In this document: in pieces, positions 1-12,119 of the stretch
Layout of the letters: each line of letters opens with the position of its first letter
Position numbering within the stretch: position 1 is the first letter of the stretch
Assembly (NCBI RefSeq): GCF_032854445.1
Contig: NC_088296.1
Coordinates: 22,373,853 to 22,437,852, forward strand
Direction of reading: 5' to 3'
Length of the DNA stretch: 64,000 nucleotides
DNA from: Liolophura sinensis
Lineage: Eukaryota; Mollusca; Polyplacophora; Chitonida; Chitonidae
Position numbers and translations under genes: made by a program
Notes under the pieces: model-generated
Told to the model about the DNA's origin: nothing
Databases searched by the model: none
The model's input: only the letters and a program-made list of their open reading frames with translations

Positions 1-432
1 CCTGCCTTCCGTTTATCCCTCAGGTAATTATACTAATATGAATAATAAATTGATGCTACAGGCTATACCTGTGCATCTATAATACACTTTAGCCAATGGA
101 GCTCCTTTTTAGGTTACCGTGTCCTACCAATGATAGATGGCCCTTCCTCTAAATTCCCCGTACACCACCAACCCCCTCAAAACCCCCCCCAAAAAAACAA
201 ACAAAAAAAACAACAAATAAAAATGCACAAACGAAGTAAACAAACACATAAATCATGGTAGGAAGACTTTAATGTATTTAGAGATTTAGAGATGATGACT
301 GTGTGCGTCTTTGTGCTCGGATTTGCACGGCAGAGAAGCACGTCCCGTTCTCGACTTGAAAACAAGTTCTGTACCTTTAATTGCATTGTATTAGATAAAG
401 ACACATATTCGTAGAGTAGCTACTCCGTATAC
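1..432. other. No gene seen; AT-rich flank
   Basis: No ORF with protein-like composition. A C-rich/A-rich patch lies near 165-225. The stretch around 85-118 (cactttagccaatggagctc) resembles 20200-20240 and may be an old dispersed repeat. Confidence 0.5.
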
Positions 433-1400
433 TTGAAGACTATTACGTTCCCCGGATGTACTATGTTGTATGTGTATCTAAAAAGATTTGTATGCCACAT
501 GCTACTTTCTGGCAGTGGAACATCTCCTGCTGTTCATAAAGTAGGGCATTCCCGTGTACAACGCGATCCGACGGAACACATTGGAAGTGAATTCTCTCGT
601 AAGCGTCCAATAAACCTCGTCTCTTTGAACACATTGGAAGTGAATTCTCTCGTAAGCGTCCAATAAACCTCGTCTCTTTGAACACATTGTCCCATTATTT
701 CAGCCACTTTAGATTTTAATAGCGCATTCCGCTGATATGTATTCCCATAAAGCGAGATCTTTTGGAACCCCCCTCTAGAAGCGAAAATCGGAACCTTACA
801 ATGCCATTCGTTCTTATAAGTGATCCCACAAACCGTGATCCTCTGGAATACATTCCCCTTAGAGCTCAAGCACAGAATAAATTATCAGGCAATCCGCAGT
901 TAACAGTTCCCTTTAAGTGAGATCTTTTGGGTCCTTTAAGAAAATCCACTCTTATAGCCTCTTAAAGGGTCCAACCATAGCGCAATCCTCTAGAACGCAT
1001 TCCCCTTTATAGAATTCAAGCGCAGAATCTTACAATACAATCCGCTGTTAAGCGCTCCAATAAACTGCGATCCCCTGAGACAAAGTCCTCTTAGAACTGA
1101 AGTTAAGAACCTTACAACACAGTCCAATGGTAAACTTTCCCATGAAGTGCAATACTTTAGAAGGCATTCTTCTCACCCCCCCCCCCCAACCCCCACCCCC
1201 CCACCCCCAAAACCAAAAAAAACCCCCAAGGAGTCTTATTGCTCAACCCGAGCTTCCATAAAACGCAGTTCTCTGGATCATCTAGAGACAAAGCTCACTC
1301 AGGATCTCACTTATCGCGTTCCCGCACAAGTGCAGCACACGGAATTAACAGCGACCCCAACACGGCAAAAATCATATTTTCATGACAAACTGGTGAGACC
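433..1400. repeat. Degenerate tandem array with an exact 53-bp doublet
   Basis: A 53-bp unit is repeated twice at 576-681 with a partial third copy to 689. Beyond it, diverged units recur about every 100-140 bases, sharing phrases such as gatcctctggaa, cattccccttaga and cttacaatacaatccgct. ORFs here are repeat artefacts. A C/A-rich block sits at 1175-1230. Confidence 0.6.
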
Positions 1401-1688
1401 ATGAATAGAACCTGAACTGTTTTGTAGTGTTGAGAAAAATGCTCGGACAGATATAGACTGTGTAAAAAATCTAGTGTTTTTGGTGTCTGATGCTAAAAGT
1501 TAATGCGAAATTAAATCGAGACATTATGTTTTGAATCAAATAATACACACATTTTATCGTTAACGTGATCAAAATGGCTTCATTTTTGTCACACAATATT
1601 TTTTTTATTTTCTTCACAAATTGCCTCGGATGTTTTAGTTTGGTACAATACGTGATTTATAACAAATAAGCAGTACATAAACTTTTAC
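1401..1688. other. AT-rich, nothing recognised
   Basis: No ORF, tRNA-like box or tandem repeat was found here. Confidence 0.5.
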
Positions 1689-2083
1689 ACTAAAAAAATT
1701 AACTTGTTTATTTTTTCATAAAGTCTGTTGTCTGAGCGATAAGGGAATGAGTGAGTGAGTGAGTGCTTGGGGTTTAATGTCGTATTTAATCTGAGTGATG
1801 AGAGAGTGTATTTTGTTATTATAAGGCGATATTTTTTTCATATTCAACGTAATGTCCTAATTTTAACAGAATGTTGTTAGAGTGATTGTAAAATGTACTC
1901 TGTTATTTTAACATAATACTGTGTTATATTGAAAATAATATCCTGTTAATCTAATAGAATCTTTATGTCGAATTAACGTGCGTGTGATATTTAACGGAAA
2001 AACCTGTTACAACAACAGAATACATTTTAGCATCACTCAGATAACAGATTTTCTGTTAAAATTAACAGATTAATATTTTGAGT
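1689..2083. mobile_element. MITE-like element with long inverted repeats (copy 1)
   Basis: The left end (actaaaaaaattaacttg and on) and the right end (reverse complement actcaaaatattaatctg) form imperfect terminal inverted repeats of about 60-75 bases. The same termini bound 33946-34323, so this is a family. There is no coding capacity. A short SINE-B tail is inserted at 1745-1789. Confidence 0.65.
1741..1799 (-). mobile_element. SINE-B tail fragment nested in the MITE
   Basis: The phrase gtgagtgcttggggtttaat is the 3' tail of the SINE-B family. It is flanked by tctgagcgat (1731-1740) and tctgagtgat (1790-1799), a likely 10-base target-site duplication; without the insert the MITE lines up with its second copy. 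Confidence 0.6.
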
Positions 2084-2189
2084 GCAAAAATTCCCATATT
2101 GATGAAATTCAAGAGGTCTTCAGCGAACGTTAGACTGGGGAAACCGTCACATGACAGTCGCCATGTTATCGTTTCTAATATCCCATCAA

Positions 2190-2300
2190 CAGTGATAGCG
2201 GGCGAATCTAAAGCCTGTGTCCCAGGCCGGATTCGAACCCTCAACTCCTGTCGATTGCAAGGCAAGCATGTTTATCACTTGACAACGACCTGAGCACCAT
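2190..2300 (-). mobile_element. tRNA-like SINE head
   Basis: On the minus strand a box-B-like ggttcgaatcc and a tRNA-like arm (cttgccttgcaatcg) are visible. The body to the left shares gtcttcagcgaacgttag with 40430 and 48640. The sequence is too diverged to be a functional tRNA. Confidence 0.5.
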
Positions 2301-2395
2301 ACTAACAAATAAAGATGTACCGCCGGATCACCATTAAACGACTTCATCTCTTCCACAATTAGGTACAGATTTGTGTTGTCAGTTAATAGGCTCGG

Positions 2396-2540
2396 TCTGT
2401 CAACAGCCTGCGGATGCTCGTGGGTTCCCCCGGGCTCTGCGCAGTTTCCTCCCACCATAATGTTGGCCGCCGACGTATAAGTGAAATATTCTTGAGTGCG
2501 GCGTAAAACACCAATAAAATAAATAAATAAATAAATAACT
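2396..2540 (+). mobile_element. SINE-A, 5'-truncated
   Basis: It matches the right half of the SINE-A family (cagcctgcggatgctcgtgg ... gtgaaatattcttgag ... aaaacaccaat) and ends in an (AAAT)n tail. Confidence 0.8.
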
Positions 2541-4100
2541 ACATTGTAACAATTGAATGCAAATTTTCAGCCTGAGGCACTGTATATTGTTACAGTAAAT
2601 CATGTTGTAAATGTTTTACACCATTTTTCAGCGCAATTCTGCACCTGCTTGGTGTAATTTTACTCTTGTCCATGTGTGTTTACAGCATTGTCTGTAAAAC
2701 TGTAGCGGTTTGACCATTTACAGTGCACTTCGCGGTAAATGTACACTGGTTTTCCTTTTAAATCTGTAGATTTTGTTCATTTGCAATGGAGTTACCTGAT
2801 TATTTACAATGGTAAATGTGGAAATATACTACTATTTTGGGTGTAAATATTAAACAGCACATCTTGTAAATCTACAGTGTAAAGAACTGGCCACAAAATT
2901 ACCAGCACTTTTAACTGTGAAATTAGGGTGTAATTTGTTATAGTGTAACTAACTAAATAAATAAAATAAATAAATAAATACACAAATGAATGAACAAATA
3001 AATAAATAATTAATTAGGTCTTTTACTCACACTTATGACAACAAAATATTATGCTATGTTTTTGAAGGACGGAAATTTTTGGAATTTATGTACTTACTAG
3101 TGAGGTACACGTACACTGCAATGAATGCAAGACTGATTAGTACATTATTGTTGACACCAAAGAAGTCAATAAGAATTTTGCTGTCTAGCTATTAAGAAAT
3201 TATTTTTATGCATATTCATGATAAACGAACAAGAAATTTTAAAAATCAATAAATAAACAAATAAATCAATCAATAAAAAAATAAATAAATAAATAATTAA
3301 ATAAATCTACAGGCTTACCTTCCTTATACAAAATCCCAATACTCTGGAAAGATGCTAAGAAGTCTTCAGTAAATGGTGGTAAAATATGGAGAGCGTTAAG
3401 ATTATATACCTATATCAGAATCACGTGAGCATGTATCGTCACGCCGAAAAAACGTGAATTAGGCTGCGGGATATACTTCCCCCTCCTCGGCTGCCTTCTA
3501 GTATAATTATCCTCACCTGTTCTCATTTCTGCGCGACAAACCTTAATTAGAGAAATTAATTTTAAATGTAGTCAATGATAATCTTAGATTAGCACACCTT
3601 AAAATCCCATGAGCAGTCTTGAGCAAAAAAGAAAAAAAAAGAAAAGAAGAAGGAAAAATAACGACAAAAAAACTAGAAAAAAAAAACTCAGAAAAAAAAA
3701 ATGAAATAAAAAAGAAACAAAACAAAAATATCCACGATCTCTATCAACCCAACAGATTTATAGTACCTGATGCTCCGCAGCTTATGAAAAAACTAATCCC
3801 TGTATAGGATCTATACACGACGATACGAGTAACACGTAAACCTATGGCAGATTACCAAATGAATTCTTAATGTGGCATCTTGCGTTTACGTTTCCAGTCA
3901 TTAAATTTTTGCCTAAAGTATTTCATAATGCAGGTCAATGTTTGTAACGTTTGTGCTTTCAAGGACAAGAAAAAAAAGAAGACAAAGTATATGCGAGTAA
4001 TGTTTAGCGAATATCATTAGCAGAGATTAGTGTAGTTTACCCTGACCTATATACATGTAGAACTAACCAGTTATCACTAAGATACTAGAGAATAACGTTA
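2541..4100. other. AT-rich intergenic with microsatellites
   Basis: No gene was found. (AAAT)n-type repeats lie near 2945-3012 and 3240-3305, and an A-rich low-complexity block lies at 3625-3735. The lysine-rich ORF there is an artefact of the poly-A composition. Confidence 0.5.
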
Positions 4101-4103
4101 CAT

Positions 4104-5210
4104 TGACATGTAAACATACGATGACAAGTTAAGATACGGTGGGAGGTTATATTACGATGACAAGTAAAATTCGGGTGACAAGTATAGTTAGTGTGACAAA
4201 TAAAGTTACGATGACAAGAAAAGTTACCGCGACAACTAAAATTAGGGTGACAACTAAAATTAGGGTAACAAGTTAAAGGGGCAAGTTGAGTTAAGTTATT
4301 ATGACTTACCGTGACAAGTGAGGTTAGGATGAAAAGCTAAGTTATGCTGATAAGTTAAGTTATTATGGCTTACCGTGACAAGTGAGGTTGGGATGAAAAG
4401 CTAAGTTATGCTGATAAGTTAAGTTGTTATGACTTACCGTGACAAGTGAGGTTAGAATGAAAAGCTAAGTTATGCTGATAAGTTAAGTTATTATGACTTA
4501 CCGTGACAAGTGAGGTTAGAATGAAAAGCTAAGTTATGCGGATAAGTTAAGTTATTATGACTTACCGTGAAAAGTGAGGTTAGAATGAAAAGCTAAGTTA
4601 TGCTGATAAGTTAAGTTATTATGACTTACCGTGACAAGTGAGGTTAGGATGAAAAGCTAAGTTATGCTGATAAGTTAAGTTATTATGACTTACCGTGAAA
4701 AGTGAGGTTAGAATGAAAAGCTAAGTTATGCTGATAAGTTAAGTTATTATGACTTACCGTGACAAGTGAGGTGAGGATGAAAAGCTAAGTTATGCTGATA
4801 AGTTAAGTTATTATGACTTACCGTGAAAAGTGAGGTTAGAATGAAAAGCTAAGTTATGCGGATAAGTTAAGTTATTATGACTTACCGTGACAAGTGAGGT
4901 TAGAATGAAAAGCTAAGTTATGCGGATAAGTTAAGTTATTATGACTTACCGTGACAAGTGAGGTTAGAATGAAAATCTAAGTTATGCTGATAAGTTAAGT
5001 TATTATGACATACCGTGACAAGTGAGGTTAGGATGAAAAGCTAAGTTATGATGATAAGTTAAGTTATTATGACATACCGTGACAAGTGAGGTTAGAATGA
5101 AAATCTAAGTTATGCTGATAAGTTAAGTTATTATGACATACCGTGACAAGTGAGGTTAGGATGAAAAGCTAAGTTATGCTGATAAGTTAAGTTATCGTGA
5201 CAAGGAAAGT
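4104..5210. repeat. 64-bp higher-order tandem array (about 14 copies)
   Basis: From about 4290 a 64-bp unit repeats (starts of atgacttacc at 4301, of atggcttacc at 4365, and so on). Inside the unit an approximate 18-base motif of the form gtgacaagttaagttat recurs about three times. The preceding 4104-4290 consists of loose copies of the same short motif. Units alternate between gaggttaggatg and gaggttagaatg variants. Confidence 0.85.
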
Positions 5211-6079
5211 AAGGCGATAAAAATTGTTATCACTTCTGGAGAGAACAGTTTTCTAGGAGTAGTGCCTGATTTCCTCTAAATTACTGGTATCCGTTTAACG
5301 GACATTTTGCAAATATAGTTGCTACTCGAGCTATCGTGAACAGTATTGTTTCCGCTAGCTCTGATCTACATACCCCACTGATACACAAAACAGACTGATA
5401 GTTTTATACACATAAAATCAAGTATGTCTCCAGAAGTATATATATATACTTTTTTGTAAAATATCAATTTATCGTATAAAACGTGTGTATAATATAACAT
5501 TCGAAAATGCAGAAGACAACGCAAATAAAAAGCTTTATCCGTTAGACTTTTTCAAGAGTATTTAAATCATATGTCTAACACATTTTTTAAGTTCATTTTT
5601 TAATTTGGATTGAAGATAATAATAAATCTTAGTATTATTATAGTATTATAAATTTATGCCGTGACGAACGAAATAAAAGAAACTGTCCTGGGCGACAAGT
5701 GGTGTTTAAAAAGCATCATTTTTTGTCCGTACTAATTAACTTTGCATTGTTGATTTTTATAAAGAGATGTTTTTCTGAAGAGTTGTGGAACGGAATCCAC
5801 TCATATTTTAATTAAAGTAAACATAGAAAAAGAAGTAAACCACATGATTCAAAGAAAAATATTTTAAAAATTCAGTTCAGCTTTGTCGAGAAGATGGAAT
5901 TTAACATAGGGGATGTGGCATTGCTGAATAATTCTTTTACAGACATGGCCAATCATTACCATTGAAAGCGTCATGTAAAATGGACGAATCCTACTCATCC
6001 GATGCCTCCTCACCCCTTCTCGTGCTTTTCATTTCAATCCCGGTGAAAGCAACTGTGACGTCATGACGTCACAGAAAGA
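5211..6079. other. AT-rich intergenic, nothing recognised
   Basis: No protein-like ORF, SINE head or array was seen. A CRE-like tgacgtca occurs near 6062. Confidence 0.5.
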
Positions 6080-6410
6080 TTGAGTGAGTGCCTGGGGTTC
6101 AATGTCGTATTAAATAAATTTTTCAGTCATATGGTGACGAACGAGTCCGTAAAAGTGCATGTAATGTGCCTCCTTGTTGCAGGACGGATTTCCACACGCT
6201 CTTTTATCTAGTGCTGTTTCAATGAGACGACTTACCGAAGGAAAGTAAGCCTCCTCACCCGAGCCATTGTATTGATGCCTGTCAACCAGCTATTGCACTT
6301 CCCGTTAATGCCGAACACAAAGCGAGGAAGCTGCAACTTCCTCTTTTGAAGCCTTAGGTGTGACCTGGCCCAGGATTGACCCTGGATCTCCCGCCAACCG
6401 AAGCGGACCA
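6080..6410 (-). mobile_element. SINE-B, near full length
   Basis: It runs from the tail at low coordinates (gtgagtgcctggggttcaat) to a degraded tRNA-like head (caggattgaccctggatctc and gaagcggacc). The middle matches the copies at 37105, 39728 and 47937. Confidence 0.8.
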
Positions 6411-6857
6411 GAAAGATTGAACATTTGTAACCAATGTGTGGGACATCCGATTGACCTATTTACAACAGCACTACATGTGATTGGTCGAATGAGTGTTCTT
6501 GATTGACAGTTTGGAAAGGTCTATTATTCGGAGCTCTCAGATTTCCTCCTCTCATAAAAATGACAGCTATCGTACAAGTAAAGATATTCCTAAGTATGAC
6601 GTTAAACAAACAGTCAAATTAAATAAATATTTGAATTATTGCAGGTTCAAGGGTCAGGGCCTGTATTTATCAAATGTCTTAGGACAAGTCAAACATTCAA
6701 ACACAGCTACAAATCAAATGCTTTGCTCCAGAAACTTTTAAATCTGTACACTCTCTCTCTCCACTGTTAGAGTGGTTTTTTCCCCACCCACATTGTTCGC
6801 GATGTCTTCCTGACCTTAAGTGGTTGGATTGATTACCGGATGGATTACCTCGAACAT
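6411..6857. other. Intergenic, nothing recognised
   Basis: Only a short CT-rich patch near 6745-6765 stands out. Confidence 0.5.
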
Positions 6858-7610
6858 TGCTGTTTTTGGTGAACCTTTATGACAGCTTGTATGTCCAAAG
6901 CTATTGGTGAACCTTTATGACAGCTTGTGTGTCCAAAGTTATTGGTGAACCTTTATGACAGCTTGTGTGTCCAAAGTTATTGGTGAACCTTTATGACAGC
7001 TTGTGTGTCCAAAGTTATTGGTGAACCTTTATGACAGCTTGTGTGTCCAAAGTTATTGGTGAACCTTTATGACAGCTTGTGTGTCTAAAACTATTGGTGA
7101 ACCTTTATGACAGCTTGTATGTCTAAAGCTATTGGTGAACCTTTATGACAGCTTGTATGTCCAAAGTTATTGGTGAACCTTTATGACAGCTTGTGTGTCC
7201 AGTGCCATTGGTGAACCTTTATGACAGCTTGTGTGTCCAAAGTTATTGGTGAGCCTTTATGACAGCTTATGTGTCCAAAGTTATTGGTGAACCTTTATGA
7301 CAGCTTGTGTGTCCAAAGTTATTGGTGAACCTTTATGACAGCTTGTGTGTCCAAAGTTATTGGTAAACCTTTATGACAGCTTGTGTGTCCAAAGTTATTA
7401 GTGAACCTTTCTGACAGCTTATGTGTCCAAAGTTATTGGTGAACCTTTATGACAGCTTGTGTGTCCTAAATTATTGGTGAACCTTTATGACAGTTTATGT
7501 GTCCAAAGTTATTGGTGAACCTTTCTGATAGCTTGTGTGTCCAAAGTTATGGGTGAACCTTTACGACAACTTGTGTGTCCAAAGTTATTGGTAACCCTTC
7601 GTGGCAGCTT
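6858..7610. repeat. 38-bp tandem array (about 19 copies)
   Basis: The unit is attggtgaacctttatgaca followed by gcttgtgtgtccaaagtt, with starts 38 bases apart (6903, 6941 and so on). Units carry scattered single-base changes, heavier at the right end. Confidence 0.9.
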
Positions 7611-8309
7611 CAGCACACTCGGAAGCAATGTTTTAAAGTTTTGTGTTTAAAAATTGTTTTTAATGATTCATTGGTATTCATTGTTTCAGGAATGTGTACT
7701 TAGTATACTACACGACAGAGGGAAGACGATGGAGAATATGTTTTTTTCGAAATTCTGTCCGATAAGATAGTTACCAGAAAAATAAAAGTATAGCCGTGAC
7801 ATGTGCAACAACAGCAAATTCACGGCTGTATATTCGTTTTCCCAAAATGCCAAACATAGTGGAAACAAAATTTAAAAATCATCAAGATTAAGGATTATTT
7901 GAGATTTATCTGCATGAAGTACTCCTTAAAAAATCACTCGTGCCTCTTGATAAGAAGTTCTATTATATGGTATGGGAATATTTAATTAGCACCCTATAGA
8001 GTAAGGAAAAGAGATGGTAGACCGGGGCGTCATGGAAAGGACAGCAACATAGGTGCTAAAGCGGCTGATCTTATACCATTGCCATGTGGTATGAATTCTA
8101 CTCAGAGGTGTCAATCAGTATACAACAAGTCAGTAACCACTCTGAATATCTGTATTTGAACTGTATGCTAAGTACTTAAATAAAGTTTTTATACCTTAAC
8201 GTCTCCTGTTGAGGCCGACAAGTAAACCTATCATGCTGATATACTGGTATTTTGAAGTTTAACCAGGCCAATGTACAATTTTATTCTTTATTTCCTCTTT
8301 TATTCGCAG
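7611..8309. other. Intergenic, nothing recognised
   Basis: No supported gene or repeat. Confidence 0.5.
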
Positions 8310-8548
8310 ATTTATTTATTTATTTGATTGGTGTTTTACGCCTTACTCAAGAATATTTCACTTATACGACGGCGGCCAGCATTATGGTGGGAGGAAACCG
8401 GGGAGAGCCCGGGGGAAACCCACCACCATCCGCACGTTGATGACAGACCTTCCCACTTACGACCGGAGAGGAAGCCAGCATGAGCTGGATTTGAACTCAC
8501 AACGACTGCATTGGTGGGACTCCAGGGTCATTACCCTTACTGGCAGAT
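8310..8548 (-). mobile_element. SINE-A, lacking most of its head
   Basis: It starts with the tail tttatttatttgattggtgt and carries the family core (cggcggccagcattatggtg; agccagcatgagctgga). It fades before the tRNA-like head. Confidence 0.85.
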
Positions 8549-9165
8549 TTTGGGCGTGGAAGTCCTTAAACATACATATATATAAACATGTATATAGTCC
8601 TATAATTGGTCTTGGATTTTTATTCGTCGTTAGAATAAAAAAGACCCTCTATACTGTAGCTATGTAAAGATTTGAATCCTTGGAAGGAGGAAGAGGGGAT
8701 AGAGTACAAGAGTTGACAAAAACAAAGCATTAAATGGAATGGCTTCATCTGTAAAGCGGCTTCCGACATCCTTCCCAAGATGTCCCACTTATGTCAGCAG
8801 CAACAGCTAACGAGAAGAAAATATTAAACACCTTAGCTTCATCAGTGTGGATTATGGCCGGCCACAGGCCAAGCGGGCTATTTGCTATCCTTACTTTAAT
8901 TAATTGCATACATGGGAATTACAATTTTGTACGGACGATTCATAATTTTACAATAATTGACAAAAATGAACACGTACTCGTGCTAGAGGTTTTCTACTTC
9001 AGGCGTGATTTGTCCGACTCGCCACAACATTGACCGGCGGAAAGTCGATATCCATACGCCACCTGTGCATGGTCACGCCTGCTGAACACGCCTTGAAGAC
9101 GATAGAAATCAACTAAAAAATCTGTGGATGGTATACCAACTCTCATCTTGGGATGGCATATCAGT
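8549..9165. other. Intergenic, nothing recognised
   Basis: No convincing ORF or repeat. Confidence 0.5.
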
Positions 9166-9352
9166 CCATCGCGCCACGATGGGTGTAGGGCGCTAGCGTG
9201 TAGACAGCTAATGTGTCATGGCCAAAACCGAAGAAGAAGTGCAAGAGATACAACTTAAACTTTTAAGGTCTCAGATGTGACCCGATACAGGATTGACCCT
9301 GGATTTACCGTCCGCCGCAGCGGATGCTCTACCAACTGAGCCATCGGGGCAG
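9166..9352 (-). mobile_element. SINE-B head half
   Basis: The reverse strand shows tgccccgatggctcagttgg (box-A-like) and cagggtcaatcctg (box-B-like), the tRNA-like head of SINE-B, followed by part of the body. Confidence 0.75.
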
Positions 9353-9419
9353 GTAAAGAAACACTCCAGTTTTCAATAAAATACTTTCAGAAGGCAAATG
9401 CAAATGTATTATTCGTTGT

Positions 9420-9528
9420 ACGGTGACCAGCATTATGGTGGGAGGAAACCGGGAAACCCACAACCATCCGCAGGCTGCTGGAAGACCTTCCCACGTTCGG
9501 CCGTAGAGGAAGCCAACAAGAGCGTCCA
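9420..9528 (-). mobile_element. SINE-A internal fragment
   Basis: It shares ccagcattatggtgggagg, catccgcaggctgctggaag and gaagccaacaag with the SINE-A core. Both ends are missing. Confidence 0.7.
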
Positions 9529-10310
9529 GCTGGTTAGAGAAGTTAATATAGGCATACTGAGTAATAATTCGTGGCATGCATGACTTAACAAATTTTCACA
9601 GTTGTTCACGCTGCGTGGATACTCAGGTCACACCCTAATAACCACAGGCCGCGATCTTGGTCACAAGCAAACCTAAAAAAAAAAAAAAAAAACGAAAAAA
9701 AAAAAAAAAAAACGAAAAAAAAAAAAAAAAACAAAAATAAAAAAAAAATTCATAGTAACCGTGATGAACTTTTTAGGATTTAGTTCGTTTCAGTGACTGC
9801 GCAAGTAATGCCTTTGAGGATTCTAGCGATAGTGGCCGAAAGATTGGACAAGTTTTCTATACATACTATGTATATACCAGGTAAATGAGTGAATAAAAGA
9901 GTGAATATTTAAAGGCAAATAAACATCATAATACATTATCTTTGGTGCTGAAATTTACATTTTTCAGGAAGTATATAATCTTATCTTAAAAATGCTTAAC
10001 ACACCTTTCTAAGACCAATAGAACTTTAGAATCATGCCAAATTTGCAACGTAAGTCATGGGCGAAATTTTAGGAGATTTACCGTATTCATAGGCAATATA
10101 CAATGGAGGCCTATAGGCGGGACTTTTTTACAGTCTTATTAAGTACTTAGCCTCATTACCCTTATATGTCAAATGAAACACAATAACGCATTTCTTCTAA
10201 GTTACGTTTTACACGCCAATAATCATAATCCTAACATCGTATGCGTCGCTCTCTGCCGTTCGCTTTACATCACTGCCTCCAGTAGACAAGACTGACCTTT
10301 GGAGCCCCTG
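9529..10310. other. Intergenic with an A-rich tract
   Basis: An imperfect poly-A tract with three A runs separated by aacg lies at 9676-9750. There is no gene. Confidence 0.5.
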
Positions 10311-10357
10311 TGAGACACTGTGGGTTTGTAAAGGCTTAGCCTCATCACAGTGTCTCA
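10311..10357. repeat. 12-base perfect inverted repeat
   Basis: tgagacactgtg (10311-10322) pairs with cacagtgtctca (10346-10357) across a 23-base loop. It has no T-run and no linked gene, so its function is unknown. Confidence 0.6.
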
Positions 10358-10367
10358 TAAAATAGTT

Positions 10368-10605
10368 TTAGGTTTTGCTTGGAATCATGTTGTACGTACT
10401 CTCGATAAAGAGAATGCATCTGTGTATAGTAAGGTTAGAGGCAAAGCTTGAGATGGATTGTTTCTCTTTCCTGACATCATTTCTTGCCTTATCACCGTGA
10501 CCCCTGAAGTTGTTCAAGAATTCTGTACAAAACTTACTAGTGGTGGCAGTGATACAGAGCGAAGGGTAAAGAGCGACGCGTGCGCTGTAAGGAGTATGGC
10601 CAATA
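10368..10605 (+). repeat. Dispersed repeat, copy 1
   Basis: About 235 bases align with 27322-27565, sharing tcaccgtgacccc, gacatcatttcttgcc versus gacatcacttcctgcc, and gcgctgtaaggagtat versus gcgctataaggagtat. Family unknown; no coding capacity. Confidence 0.6.
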
Positions 10606-10689
10606 ATGTGAACGGGGCCCGTATCATGAGGAGAATGGAAATGAGGCCGGACATTGTAGTCACAAAATGGATAAAACACATCTCCATCG

Positions 10690-11117
10690 TGCGCGGGACT
10701 ATATACACGTAGACAGTTCGTCTTTGGGACTATATACACGTAGACAGCTCATCTTTGGGACTATATTCACATGGACAGTTCATCTTTAGACACGTAGACA
10801 GTTCATCTTTGGGACTATATACACGTAGACAGTTCATCTTTGGAATTATATACACGTAGACAGTTCATCTTTGGGACTATATACAAGTGGACAGTTCATC
10901 TTTGGGACTATATACACGTAGACAGCTCATCTTTGGGTCTATATACAAGTGGACAGTTCATCTTTAGACACATCGACAGTTCATCTTTGGGACTATATTC
11001 ACGTAAACAGTTCACCTTTGAGACTATATACACGTAGACAGCTGATCGTTGGGACTATATACATGTAGACAGTTCATCTTTGGGACTATATACACGTAGA
11101 CAGTTCATCTTTCTGGT
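10690..11117. repeat. 31-bp tandem array with short units
   Basis: About 13 copies of gggactatatacacgtagac followed by agttcatcttt. Some units lack the gggactatat part, giving about 23-base units. Confidence 0.85.
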
Positions 11118-11376
11118 CAAACTGTAATTACGCCTGAAGCCATGCCATCAAATGCCATCTGAATGAAATTTTGAGTTATGGAGCTTTACACGTGAGTCTT
11201 CACCGCCGGAATACTTTTTTGGGAAAACAAAATGGTTATATGCGGGTTAGCACTGCATGGAAGACAGAAAGTTTCATACTTTTTTTTTAAATTCATGGGC
11301 CGATTTAAGTTTTAACTTAGCCGAAACATAAACCGTCGACAAACGCAGTTTGTGGCTGCAGAGGTTCAAAATTAGT

Positions 11377-11407
<31 letters not shown>

Positions 11408-11617
11408 TTTGATTAGTGAAGCCAAGGAAGTCATCGTGGGCTGGGCCTGAGCTCACTGAGACCCTATTAGTGAGACGCTTCTGTGTCATTGCGTTCAAAT
11501 CTTAATACATCTTCCCAAACATAACATTTGTAAAGTTATCCCAGATTAAATGAATGAATGAATGAATGAATGAATGAATGAATGAATGAATGAATGAATG
11601 AATGAATGAATGAATGC
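11118..11617. repeat. Intergenic with (TTTA)n and (AATG)n microsatellites
   Basis: (TTTA)n lies at about 11374-11412 and (AATG)n, about 18 units, at 11548-11617. No gene. Confidence 0.8.
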
Positions 11618-11895
11618 TTGGGATTTTGCAGCGTTCTTAACAATTTTAAGGAGTCATTATGTGTGAGTCATGTGACGGAACGAGCCCATGCCGCCACCTC
11701 TAAAGTATCATGCGAAAGACCCCACCCAATCACATTATCATGACATTGAGTCAAACCAGTCCTGTTTCCTTGCCCTGTCCTCCTAGTGCTGAGCGCCAAT
11801 GGATGGCATTTTTAAAGTCTTTGTTATGACCCGACCCGGGTCTCCCGTCTTGGAGACGAACGCTCTAAACATTAGGCCACCGAAACAGCCCTGGT
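11618..11895 (-). mobile_element. SINE-C, near full length
   Basis: It aligns with 59592-59870, sharing agtcat, gaacgagcccatgccgcc, agtgctgagcgccaa and gtgacccgacccggg-type phrases. On the minus strand it begins with a tRNA-like head (gtggcctaatgtttagagcg). Its tail touches the (AATG)n microsatellite. Confidence 0.7.
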
Positions 11896-12119
11896 TGAAC
11901 TCACAGGGTCTAAAACTAAGCCTCCCGGGCGCATTCCACATTGGGGGTTGGGACTTATACTGAACGTGGAAATGTGATTTTATACCATACTATTCAAAAT
12001 TGGATGACTTATATATCATATTGGGATAAAAAAAAATACGTCATATTACATCACATAAGCAAGCCTATGTCTTCTTGTACCTCAAATTGTACATTAAAAT
12101 TCGGTTTTACTTCTTAACT
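11896..12119. other. Intergenic, nothing recognised
   Basis: Short AT-rich stretch. Confidence 0.4.

Noticed and set aside
4104-7610. CRISPR-like spaced repeats
   Set aside because: The units are continuous tandem repeats without unique spacers, in a eukaryotic context.
10311-10357. Intrinsic terminator
   Set aside because: The inverted repeat has a 23-base loop and no T-run, and the genome is eukaryotic.
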